DNA from: Solanum dulcamara
Taxonomy: Eukaryota > Streptophyta > Magnoliopsida > Solanales > Solanaceae
NCBI RefSeq assembly: GCF_947179165.1
Contig: NC_077242.1
Span: forward strand, 41,967,097-42,031,096
Direction of reading: 5' to 3'
Length of the DNA stretch: 64,000 nucleotides
The first letter of the stretch is position 1. Each line of letters begins with the position of its first letter. Of this stretch, positions 33,883 to 44,570 are shown piece after piece. Made by a program: the position numbers and the translations under genes. The notes beneath the pieces are model-generated. The model was not told the origin of the DNA. It saw nothing but the letters and a program-made list of their open reading frames with translations, and searched no databases.

Positions 33883-34663
33883 ACAAGAGAAATACAACCA
33901 TGAAAAGAAGTCAACTGACACTGTCACATGTAGACAGGACCACTTAAATTTCAAGTGATATCCCATACTGGCATGAGTTAGCAAGAGCTTAAGGAAAACA
34001 ATAAATAAATAGAAGCCACGGTATCTGAGATCGTGCAAAGAATCATGGGTGCCTAAAAAAAGGGGTGAATACGATAAGAGAGTAGGACTGAGCAAACTAA
34101 GGGCTGCTAAAAGGGTAGTAGGGTCATGTTTGAGTAACTATTAAGATTTGGCAACAGCTTCATTGGTCGCTGATATCGAGACGTACAAGTAGCAAGGAGA
34201 ATAGAAATTCTCCAATGGTAGGAAATGAGGAAACCAAGTAGTACGTAAAGGAAGAAAAGAAAGAAGTAGGAAAAAATATCATTAGCACGATCAAGTCCTA
34301 GTGTGAAGTCGATATGTAAAGCAAGATGGGCAAGGAGATGAAAATACTGTGTTTACTTCATACCAGTGGTATAAGAGTAGTTGTGCAACCTACGAATAGT
34401 TATATATAGCATATGACCAAGTAGAGGAGTACATGATGAAAAGGAGTTATGATGTTTTGGAGATGTTGCAGAGGAATACGAAGAGAAGTTAAATCAAATA
34501 GACAAAAAGGACACAGTCATGGTTGAATTAAAGATCTACCCCGACACCGGTTGTAAGAGAGAAGAAAAGAGGGCAAGGCGAAACATGAAGTCTAGCGAGA
34601 AGATGCTAAGGTAAATCTTGGGCTAAGATGAGTGCCTTCATAGATTATTCCAAGGATGTCAAT

Positions 34664-34783
34664 GGAACGTGACACAAGAACTTCCCAGGGGGGTCACCCA
34701 TCCTAGTACTAATCTCGTCCAAGCACGTTTAACTTCAGAATTCTAATGGGATCTGGTGTGTTAGTGCTGTTATAATCGCATGA
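34664..34783 (-). pseudogene. 5S rRNA-like sequence inside element E
   Basis: Read on the minus strand this covers a full 5S length of about 120 nt: it starts near CATGCGATTATAACAGCACT, includes AGTTAAACGTGCTTGG and TAGTACTAGGATGGGTGACC, and ends CTGGGAAGTTCTTGTGTCACG. It is antisense to its host element and lies about 700 bp downstream of the position that corresponds to the 5S insertion in B. Some internal-control-region bases are changed, so transcription by RNA polymerase III is doubtful. An origin from a Cassandra element, a 5S-derived SINE or a genomic 5S copy cannot be separated here. Confidence 0.88.
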
Positions 34784-35433
34784 GATGGAAGAATCTGAAC
34801 TAGTGGCAAAGCAACGACACTGGATTATGTACCTAGAGTGTTATAAGTTACGCTAAGGGAATTATATAAGATCTTAAGCAAAACAAGAAAGATTATCCGA
34901 TTACTAATAGATGACACACTTGTATGCCACAGCTCTTCAACATAATACCAGTTAATTATAGGGCAAACCACGGAATGGATATATAGGTCATTGTGTGAGG
35001 GGACTTCAGCACAACTTGGTATCCAACTCTGATGGTCAAAAAGAAAACCCAAAAGGCGAGGGTACCAATTGATGTCATCTGAAGAAGTCTAGAAGTAATA
35101 TAGGAGGTCGAAGTTTCCACAATATGATCTTGGCTACAAGACTCACTTTGCACTCCCTAGACAGATAATTCTATATGGAATGTTATCCGCATATTAAGAA
35201 TATCAGCGCATATTCCTTCAATCAAGGACTACCTGTCCAGTCGAGATTGTGTAAAATTATAGGTCAAGAGAGTGTGAGACTTTATAGAGTTCCCATAGCT
35301 ATTTTCTCAGATATAGGATCCCGAGTTACAGTTAACTACTGAAGATCAGTCCAAGAAGAGATTGTGAAGATAGATAGGTCTTCGTACACCATTGTAACCT
35401 TAGATCGAAGGACAGACTAAGCTTACTAGATAA

Positions 35434-35622
35434 ATGCTAGAAGAGGTGTTGCGAGCCTACATGGTTGACTCTAAAGGTAGCTTCGATAATTGCCTACCAC
35501 CTGTCAAGAGTATTTACTACATCAACTATCATTCTAGTCTCCAGATGGCCCCAGAAGAGACTTGGTATGGCAAAAAGAGTAGGTCGTCAATTGGTAGGTT
35601 GATGTTGGTAAAACACAACTAA
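35434..35622 (+). pseudogene. Integrase fragment of element E
   Basis: The frame MLEEVLRAYMVDSKGSF, then NYHSSLQMAPEETWYGKKSR, matches the chromovirus integrase segment MLRAC...[19 protein letters not shown] that follows the catalytic core. It stops at HN. The catalytic part upstream is not readable. Confidence 0.8.
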
Positions 35623-35689
35623 TGGGCCCAGGCGTGGTTCAGTAAGCCATAGAGAAAGTGAAGCTTATTTAGGAGAGAGTGTTAGCAGG

Positions 35690-36190
35690 TCAGAGTTGAC
35701 AGAAGTTATACGTAGGTAATTGATGTCGACTTCTAGAGTTTCAAGTTAATGATTCGGCATTTCCGAAGGTACCCCCCCCCCCTTCCTCGACAGAGAAAGT
35801 AATGAGATCCAATAGGAAAGGGGACCTTAGTCCTAGATACATTATCCTTATCAGATCCTCCGTCGAATAGGCAAGGTTGCCTACGAGCTGGACTTACCAG
35901 CGAATTTGGAAGCGGTACATCCAGTCTTCCATGTATCAATGCTTTGCAAGTATATTGGTAATCCAACCCGGGTATATCCCATAGAGGGTATCCAAGTCAC
36001 AGAGGAGTTATCCTACGAGAAGCAACCTATCGCCATCCTAGGTTGGTGAAGTAGAAGATTGTGAACTAAAGACGTAGCTTCCGTTAAGGTATTATGGTAA
36101 AATAAAAATTATGAAGAGATGACTTGGGAATCGGAGGAGGAAATAAAACACAAGTATTTGTACCTACTCTTTACACTACAGGTAATCCCA
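35690..36190 (+). pseudogene. GPY/F module and chromodomain remnant of element E
   Basis: Pieces in changing frames match the family: DLSPRYI, YELDLPANLEAVHPVFHVSM-like sequence at about 35,879-35,943, EELSYEKQPIAIL (about 36,000-36,040), then TKDVASVKVLW and EEMTWESEEEIKHKYLYL (about 36,068-36,165). This is the same chromodomain tail as in D and G. Confidence 0.7.
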
Positions 36191-36319
36191 ACCTTTGGTA
36201 CTCTGAGAGTGATGGCTCGATGAAAGTATATGTTATTGCAATGTAATAGAGAAACACTCCATATTGTCTGTATAAGATCATGAGGAAGGTTTTGGTTCAC
36301 ATTCGAGGATGAATGTTCT

Positions 36320-36333
36320 AAAGGGGGGAAGGA
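36320..36333 (+). other. Polypurine tract of element E
   Basis: AAAGGGGGGAAGGA lies immediately before the 3' LTR start TGTTATATCCC. Confidence 0.92.
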
Positions 36334-38762
36334 TGTTATATCCCATACTTTTGTATCTTGGAACGCGTTCTTAAGTCTATTGAAAGGCTCTTAAGTTTCA
36401 TGGCAGGATCATAAGCCTCTTATGTTTCTTAAGATTTCCTAAAGTTTCTTAAAGCTTCTTAAGACTTCTTAAGAACTCTTAGGCTTCTTAAGATTTGCCA
36501 TGTGAGCCGAATAATCTATAACGCTATTAAACAACTCTATGGAAAGGAGAATGCGATACCCCATAGTAGAGAAGATGTGGAATAGAGTTATAAAAATCTA
36601 GAAGAAGTTGGAGACTGAATGATGAGTCATAGGAAATGACTTATTTACGTAAGCTACCAACTTGAAAATCGTACATACATAAACTACTTGAGTACATACC
36701 AAGCTTACATAGCAAGGATTACATAGGTTCGTAAAGAAAGATGAGTTTACGAACCCACAAGGAGAAGAAGAGAGAGACACATGGAAGCATGGGAGAGTGC
36801 CATGTGGAAGCAACTGGAGGTGCCATGTGGCATCAGCTGCAGTAAGGGGTTGGGACCCACCTGCCATATGGCAGCCCCTAAGTGGAGGAGGTTGTACATT
36901 GGCCCTATGAGGGATTGACACATGTCAGCACTTGGGGCTTAACACGTGTCACCTCGTAAAGTGGCCTATATATATAATTTATGACTTTAAGTTCATCTTT
37001 ATCCAAGAATAGTCCAAAAAAACAAAAAGAAGAGAAGAGCTAAGTTCTCCAATTCTGTTCCATGATTTAATTATATGGGGTATACCCTGAAGGTATGAAG
37101 GTGTTAGTAATGTAAATTTATTGTTTGGAGCAGCCCCAATGGACAACAAACATCCACGAAGTTTCAGTCATGTTAGAAGAGCTTTCGAGGCGAGTTTTGG
37201 CGAGTTTCAGACAAGGTAAGGCTTTCCATTTCAAATTTAAGTTTATGATGTTGTTATGGGGTATATTACATGTCTGAAATGAGGCTGTAAGTGGAAAAAA
37301 TTCATAAGGATGCTTGATGTTAGAAACAAACTAAATTGATGTGGCTAGCATAAAATCAAAGTCGAATAGTGTATTGTGATTGTGGTGCTGCGGTTGTATC
37401 TGGTTGGATGTATTTTCCAGTGCTGTAAAGTCTTATAAAATGGGTGTGGTTACTTTTGGTTGTATCCACATGACCCTTCATTTCATAATGTTAAAGGTTT
37501 TACAAAATAAAGGTTAAAAACTCTATTTTCGTATCATAGATTTGAGCTAGTTGTTTGGAATTATATTGTGTAATGTTGAGGTGGTTTACTTGTATATATG
37601 CTGCTGGTTGTTGTTGTTGGTATGGTTTTTGACAATATGTCCGAGTCGAAACCTTGGGTATGTTAAAGTTACAGGGGAAATGCTGCCCTATTTTTGGTAG
37701 CATCGGAACTAGTAACAAACTAGTCGAGAGTAATGGATAAGGAAATAACTCCTATTAGTACTTGGTTGTAGAGTGGGATATTGGAAATTTAAAGTCTATT
37801 AATCTTAGGATTACTTTCATGTTAAATAGTTTAAGGAGGTATCAAGGCAAGTCGTACTTCAGTTAATCCCGAAAAAGGTATGTGAAGCTTTCTATTGGCA
37901 TGTCTTTGCATAAGTATGTGAAGCTTACCCTTTCTTTCTTTTGGCATGTCTTAGCCTTAAGTGATTGATATAAAAAATGTAGGGATAATTCCATTCATAT
38001 AACCCCAAGTATAACTCATAAGTCTTATTCACCTCTCGATGGTAGAATTCCTATACTAGGTTAGTTATTGCCTCTCAAGGCTTCTATATGATGGAGCGTA
38101 GTAAGTATGTGAAGTTATCTCCTTTCTCTTGGTATGTTTTGGCATAAGTACATAGAGCTACCCTTCTTTCCTCTTGATATATCTTTGACATAAGTGTGGT
38201 GCTATGATGGTAAGGTAATGCAATAATAAGGTTATGATACCGATCCCATGACGGGCTGGGAACGATATACGTAATGATCACTCCTTGAGGAAAGGTAGAG
38301 ACTAGGTAAAGCTTATTCTTTCTCTTTTTTTGAAATATCCTAATTGTAAGTAAAATATGATACGAGCTCTAGGGTAACTCCACTTTTATGTCCTAAATGC
38401 AATCCGTATCTCTTATTCACTTCTGAATGTCAAACTCTTGTAGTAAGTTGAACTACTTTCCTTGAACTCCATAGGTTGAGAAGTACAGGATGCATAAGCT
38501 CCTAGTCCTAAGAACTATTTGACGACGGGTATCCCTAATTCTATGAACTGTTAGTATTACTTTAGTACATGTCTAAGGTCCCCCATATCCTAAGTGATAT
38601 AGGCCTCAATGGCATTTAGAAGGCACTCGAGATGGCTACACTACTATTCTGGTCCTCGGACGATAGCTTTATCTTCTTACATTATAGAGTCTCTAATAAT
38701 GATTTAGATTATATATGGTTACGCACTACTTGTTTCATGTATACTATAATACATATGACATC

Positions 38763-38995
38763 GAGTCCCATAAAGGGCCAGGTGCGGTATATGATCATTA
38801 TGACACCAAGTCCCATAAAGGGCCAAGTACGGTATATGATGATTTTATTACACCGAGTCGCATAAAGGGCCGGGTATGATATATGATAATATAATGACAC
38901 TGAGTCCCATAAAGGGATGCATATGGTATATGATAATGTGATGACACCGAGTCCCATGAAGGGATGGGCACAGTATAAGTATACAATGATATAAT
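38763..38995 (+). repeat. 47-bp tandem array, 3' LTR copy
   Basis: Units start at 38,763, 38,808, 38,855, 38,902 and 38,949. The spacing of 45, 47, 47 and 47 equals that in the 5' LTR, so the array was fixed before insertion. Confidence 0.92.
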
Positions 38996-39005
38996 ATGAT
39001 GATTT

Positions 39006-39210
39006 GGATCAGACCAAATATTTATCGGCATTACTATATGATATATGGATCGGGCCGAAGGTTCCTCGGCATTACTATATAATATGTGGATCGGGCCAAA
39101 CATTCCCCAATATTATTATATGATATCTTGATTGGGCCGAACATTCCTCGGTACTACTATATGATAAATGGATCCAGTCGTACGTTCTTCGACATTATTA
39201 TATGAGATAG
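39006..39210 (+). repeat. 41-bp tandem array, 3' LTR copy
   Basis: Five units are spaced 41 bp apart (39,006, 39,047, 39,088, 39,129, 39,170), matching the 5' LTR. Confidence 0.92.
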
Positions 39211-39852
39211 CCCTAATAGTATATAGATTCTTATGATAATAGAGTGATGTAGTTGTTACACCAAGTTCCCAAATGGGCTGGGTATGGTATGTGATAATAG
39301 TATGTACAACTTTATGTTATAATTTACAAGTATAGTAAATGATTAGATGTCATACTTGCCCCTGCATCCCTACGCCAACTGTAATTTCCTTATGATGTCT
39401 ATGCTTTACATACTCACTACATATGTCGTACTGACCCCTCTTTCTCGGGGGGCTACATGCATGCCTATAGGTACAGATACACACTCTGGGGATCCGTCAG
39501 CATAGGAGTTCCACTCAGCAGTTCAGAAGTGCTTCATTATGATGAAGCCTAGTTTTTGTATTAACACTCGATGTATATATTTATTTGTTCATGGGTATGG
39601 CGTGGGCCCTGTTTTGCCTTATGTTACTATTCTTACTCTTAGAGGTCTGTAGATATGTATGTAGGTTGTGTATGGATTGTATATGCATGTATGTACAGTG
39701 GTCCCTATGATAAGCTTCGTTGGCTTATATGTTATCTTGTGTGTTGATGTGCTATAACTTAAACTGGGAAAAGATTTACTTACAGATAGAAGGGATATAC
39801 GCGAGTGCCCAGTTCGAGCATCTATCACGGCCTACGGGGTTGGGTCATCACA

Positions 39853-40468
39853 TACATTGATTTCTTGAGTATCATACTTATTTATCGAACCTCTACTTCA
39901 GATGTGATCTTATTTATGATATGTTATGCTTTATATACTCAGTACATATATCGTACTGAATCCTTTTCTTTCGGGGGAAAGAGGGGCTTTATTTCATGCC
40001 CACAGGTACAAACATGCATTTTGGGGATCCGCCAGCTTATGACTTTCCACTCAGCTATTTTGGAGTGCTCTATTGGTATTGATCTTTTGATATATGTATT
40101 CGTCTGTTCAGGGGTACAGAGGGGGACTTGTCCCGCCATATGATATCGTTGACACTCTTAGAGATCTATATATATGTGTGTATATGGGTTGAGTGTAAGT
40201 TTTGTTCAGCTACGTCTAAACGATGTGTTGTGAATGTTAATATGTAATGGCAGCTTTATCGGCTTGCGTTTCCTTTCATGATATGATTAGTGATAACTAC
40301 TTAGGAGACAAATGAAAGGGCTATATGTATATGAAGATGTTATAACCCATTGGGATTCTTATGTAAGTTAGCATATTATTCGTTGATCAGTTTGAATACA
40401 GCTGATAGGTGTAGATACGGGCGTCCAAGTCGAACCCTAGTCATGGCCTATGGGGTTGGGTCATGACA
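39853..40468 (+). mobile_element. Element D 3' LTR, right fragment
   Basis: It resumes the LTR of D after E and ends GGGTCATGACA at 40,468. The hairpin block is present at about 39,940-39,985. The next five bases (GCAAC) should be a target-site duplication whose partner is outside the window. Confidence 0.88.
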
Positions 40469-41509
40469 GCAACATCTAGATTAGTGAACTTACCTCAAAT
40501 AAAGCTCCTAATCAAGTTTCCCATCTCACCAATGGATTCCCCATGCAATATTCCTGAACTTAGACCCTTGAATCACCTATTTTGGTCAAGAATTGGAGGA
40601 GAAAATAATGTTTTAAAATAGTGAATATAGCTCAGTTCGTCTTTGGTCTTTTATTAAAAGACCAAGGATTTGACCTTCGCAAACGTGGCCCCCGAATACA
40701 GAGTTCAGAAAGGTTGGCCTTTGCGAATAGCCTAGACCCCTCGAACACATACGGGAAATCCTTGGGCCTCTAGAATGCGGCCAAGGGCCTGTGATCTAGT
40801 AGAACAAATTTTTCGGCACTAGATATAAGCTAAAATGTTGATTTTCACCAAGTTCTAATACTCTGATGGGGTTTCCAAAATTCATTAGAATTTTGTGCGT
40901 GCAAAGGAGATGTGCTACCCCACCAAATTCAAAGTTTTGGACTCAATGGCGCAGTAAAAATTTACATAAGAGGTCATTGCAACTGAAAGGGGGCCCCATA
41001 TCCAAGTGCCATTTTGAGCCAAATTCCACAACAATCGTTGAGATTAGATCGGAACCCTCAGAAAGTGAAAGAAAGGTCATTCCAGACCAAACTTAATATT
41101 CTAGAGCTAACTATATTTTTAGAATTTTCATCTATGCACGCTTTCCAAGAATGTTGCCCAATGTCAACATGGGCCAAATTTAAAAGGCAAAAGTGCCAAA
41201 TGGACCTAAACTCATATTTATTGCCTAAATACTCACACCAGCCATGCTACTAGCCTACTTTGGCCATTCTGAAGCTGATGGAACCATCAGAATTTTATTT
41301 TGAGGTTATTTTCTAGAAGTTATGACCGAAGTCAACATTCCAAATTATAAAAGCTCGAAAATAAGGAAACGGGCCTAAAACCCAAATGAACAACGAGGCA
41401 ACTAAACAGTTAGTGCAAGCAAGTCATAAATAACTTGGGCTCACTACAAGAATGCTCTAAATAATGAAATAAATGCTTTATTTCTAAAATGGCATGAAGG
41501 GTCATTACA
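40469..41509 (-). mobile_element. LTR I, part of a minus-strand gypsy LTR
   Basis: The sequence changes character at the end of D. Its far end GAAGGGTCATTACA is the reverse complement of an LTR start TGTAATGACCC, a form I recall from another Solanaceae gypsy family. Immediately beyond it F integrase coding resumes. No polypurine tract follows, so this may be a solo LTR. Its other part lies left of D. The open frames at 40,866-41,253 match nothing. Confidence 0.6.
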
Positions 41510-42473
41510 AATTATATCTTATTAAGCTAGCATACAATAATAGTTATCATTCCAGCATCAGGATAACACCTTATGAGGCTTTGTATGGGAGAAAATGTAG
41601 ATCTTCTATTGGATGGTTCGAGGGAGGTAAGTTAGGGTTGATTGGACAAGACTTGGTATAGCAGATAGTGGATTAGGTTAAGCTTATTCGGGAGTGGTTG
41701 TTGACATAGCAAAGTCGATAGAAGTCAAACTAATATATGCAGTGAAGGGTCTTAATATTTTATGTCGGTGACTGGGTATTCTCGGAGGTCTCACCTATGA
41801 AGGTGTTCTATGATTTGGAAAGAAGGGAAAGCTTGGCCCAATATTTATTGGGCTATACCGAATTCTTTGGAGGGGAATACGAGTGTCTTATAACTTAGAG
41901 TTGCCCTTGGAGATAGAATCTTTTTATCCATTTTCCATGAATCGATGCTACAAAGTGCATAGAAGAACCTTCTCAGGTTGTCCTAGTTGAGGATGTTCAG
42001 TTCAAAGAGGATTTGTCTTACGAGGAAACTCCACTGGTCATATTAGATCGACATGTCAAAAAATTAAGGACCAAAGATGTGGCTTTGGTTAAAAAACTAT
42101 GGAAAAAATAGAAATAGAGAAGATGTGACTTGGGAAGCTGAGGATGGGTTGAGGTCCAAATATCCTCACTTGTTTCATACCCTATGGTGATGGCATATCA
42201 ATTTATATTAGCACAGTGAGGTAAGATACCTATTTGATCTTCATAAACTTGCTTATTATTATGGTTGTTGATGTTGTATTTTGGCTTGTATTGTTATTAC
42301 GGAGCTATGGTGCTTAGCTATTTATGTCGTCCTATAAGACACATAGGTTGGAATTTTTCATTTCAGGTTTCTAGATAGTCACGTTTATAGAGGAGACTCT
42401 GCCAAAAAAATTGGCCACTCCTAATAACTTAACTGCGTGAGTCAATTTTTTTTATTCAAGGACGAATGTTTCT
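41510..42473 (+). pseudogene. Integrase tail and chromodomain of element F
   Basis: [20 protein letters not shown] and ALYGRKCRSSIGWFEGGKLG are in one frame from about 41,520; the frame then breaks. Later pieces are DWVFSEVSPM, SRCYKVHRRT and ITPLVILDRHVKKLRTKDVA-like sequence (about 42,020-42,090), then EDVTWEAEDGLRSKYPHLF-like sequence (about 42,118-42,175). It is a chromovirus pol end, more diverged than D. After the chromodomain come about 300 bp of unrecognised sequence before the polypurine tract. Confidence 0.8.
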
Positions 42474-42486
42474 AAGGGAGGAAGGA
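42474..42486 (+). other. Polypurine tract of element F
   Basis: AAGGGAGGAAGGA follows CAAGGACGAATGTTTC and precedes the LTR start TGTAACACCCC. Confidence 0.88.
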
Positions 42487-42960
42487 TGTAACACCCCGGC
42501 TTTTAAAATGTCTAATTAACCTGTGCCTTTGTGGTTAGATAAAGAGTGATTAATAAATTAAGAATTATTTGGTATGTCATATTTTAAATGTTCAAGGTTC
42601 GTATTTTAAAATTTCAAGTTTAGCGGATTGCAAAATAAAAGTTGGCAAAAATTATAGTAAGTTCCTTTATAAAGATTTCTCTAAAATTTAGTTCAAATAT
42701 CTTGGTTGTTATATCCCAATCTATAAAGATTTATGGGAACCAAAACCTATCAAATAAAAGGTCTACAAGTCTAGTTTCCAATGTATCAAACCGTTCATCC
42801 ATACGACCTCATAATAGAGAGATATTTGTATTTTTGTGAGATGATGCAAGACGGCACGTGACAAGGACCAAGGCCAATAGGGACTTTATTTAAGAAGCCA
42901 TATCCATTTTCTTTTCATATCTACGACTCCTGTTATACTCCATTTTAACTCGAGGTCAAA
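42487..42960 (+). mobile_element. Element F 3' LTR, truncated
   Basis: It starts TGTAACACCCCGGC, a different subfamily from A-E. A TATA-like TTTATTTAAG lies near 42,884 and CACGTGAC near 42,855. LTR character is lost around 42,960, where a different AT-rich sequence begins; the exact break is uncertain. Confidence 0.65.
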
Positions 42961-44570
42961 TGATGTACAATATATTGGTGATTCCTAAATTATTTAACTT
43001 AAGGAGTCACCATTTAATTATTTTTAAGGTAAATTAGGACACCTGAATATTAAACTAAGGTAATGCTAAAATTAACAACAATTAGTGGTCTACTAACATA
43101 TGTTATTCTAGGCAAGGATTCTAGATATCCTAAATGGAAGGGGTTGAACATCCTTTAAGATTCATTAAAAATGATTACCAGTAAAACTTAAGTTGATAAA
43201 AATTAAAAATAAAATAATAAAATGATTTTTTTTCCAAAAAAAAAGAAGCTATTTTGTAAATGAGTACATGATATTCTAGAACTAACCGAGTGAGAAAATA
43301 GGTCTTGTATGTTCACACATAGAAATAATCCTAGGATATCAATTAAATGAAATTTTATTATGAGTTGAAAATAACATGGTTCTTTCGTCCAATTACTTTG
43401 AAATCCGAACTCACCAAAGCCTGCAACTTTACATACATTGTGAAGAAAGGCTAAAAAAGACATGTTTTAGTTGAAAATTACAACAATTTGGTATCCTGAA
43501 CCTTGATTAAAGAAGCCAATTTTTCCTTTTTTAAAAAAAATCGAAAACATATCCTCCTTTGCAAAAGTTAAGAGTGAGAAAAAGTTAAAAATATGTCCTC
43601 TTTTGCAAAAGTTATCCGTGATAAAAAGTTAAAAACATATCCTCTTTTACAAAAGTTATCATTGATAAAAAGTAAACCTACAAACATAGATTTAAAGAAG
43701 AGGAAATAAAAAAAATTAGCTATTGGTTCCTCTATCATTAAAATTTAGTGACTACCCCTTCTAAAGTTCAAGTGTCCAAGACAGATACTCTACAAACAAA
43801 TCATATAAACAAGAGCACATAGGGGCATAAAAATAGTTAATCAAGCATACGATGAAATGGAAGAAACGCAGGAGTCCTTATCTTCTCCTCTCTCATTCTT
43901 ACCTCTATTCGGACATTTTCTAGATAAGGAGAAGTGTGGATGAAGAAGAGAATGCAGACTCCTCATTTTCTCATGCTCCTCTTTCATTTCTGCTCAGTTG
44001 AAATTTAAGAGAGCGAAAGAAGCAAGTTAAAGGGAAAAGCATATTCCCAATCTAGCGGCGATGTTGAATTTCAAAGTGAGACTCCTTGCGGTAATAAAAG
44101 TCTTTATAAGGATTCCGCTTCGCTCCCAAAGTGCTCATGCAAATAAAAAGAGAGAAAGAAGTAGTAAGAGGATTCACCTTACTCGATATAGAATAAACTA
44201 TATACATAATAAAGTTAAATAGCACAACGAATACACTATCAAAAAGACAAGATGCGTAAATGCCGAACAAGATAACTTTCGAAGCAACTTTAAAGAAACT
44301 AATCCATATTACACATCTTCAAGCATAAGATAAATTCATGTCCCATCATATTAAACTATAATGGAACTAATTGAAAACTTAGGCCATAATCCTTAAGATT
44401 TATGCAAGCTAACTGCTACTATTTAAACTAAAAGCAGAGAAAAATCATATACATAATTTAACTAACAAGGCATAGAACTTAAATTTATACTTGTGTGTGT
44501 ATGGAAAAGCTCCAACCAATGCCTACAACCCTGTTTTTTATTTTACATTACAGAACTAACAGAACAAGAT
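42960..44570. other. Unclassified AT-rich repeat-like stretch
   Basis: I found no supported gene. The motif GGAGTCACCATTTAATT near 43,004, followed by AGGTAAATTAGGACACC, resembles sequence I recall near LTRs or leaders of TAT/Ogre-type elements. It may belong with the TAT-like gag units at 53-58 kb, split by G. A three-copy 44-bp repeat lies inside. The minus-strand frames 43,203-43,463 and 44,052-44,270 match nothing. Confidence 0.4.
43545..43680. repeat. Three-unit 44-bp tandem repeat
   Basis: The unit AACATATCCTCTTTTGCAAAAGTT followed by an AT-rich spacer (GTGATAAAAAGTTAA-like) occurs three times with spacing of 44 bp (cores at 43,561, 43,605 and 43,649). Confidence 0.85.

Larger units (their letters stand above)
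32749..36333 (+). mobile_element. Element E internal region (non-autonomous)
   Basis: It runs from the primer-binding site to the polypurine tract. The first kilobase is leader-like and aligns with the leaders of B and C. No gag knuckle, protease or RT is readable. Late integrase and chromodomain traces appear after 35,430. The stretch 34,100-34,660 has no recognisable coding content. An 11-base C run at 35,772-35,782 lies in the region that encodes SPMKG in relatives. Confidence 0.8.
29742..39852 (+). mobile_element. Element E, complete Ty3/gypsy insertion (10.1 kb)
   Basis: It starts TGTTACACC and ends TCATCACA (mutated TGACA). The LTRs are 3007 bp and 3519 bp; the 5' LTR lacks about 0.6 kb that is present in the 3' LTR (38,111-38,700). 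The internal region of 3.58 kb keeps only late integrase and chromodomain traces, plus a 5S-like insertion. It sits in the 3' LTR of D, which resumes at 39,853. Confidence 0.93.
36334..39852 (+). mobile_element. Element E 3' LTR
   Basis: This is the longer E LTR. It retains about 38,111-38,700, absent from the 5' copy, and carries the same 47-bp and 41-bp arrays and the hairpin block (39,414-39,454). Its end TCATCACA differs from TGACA by one base. Confidence 0.92.

Noticed and set aside
40866..41253. Two overlapping frames of 76 and 79 codons
   Set aside because: They lie within LTR I, and neither shows similarity or codon structure.
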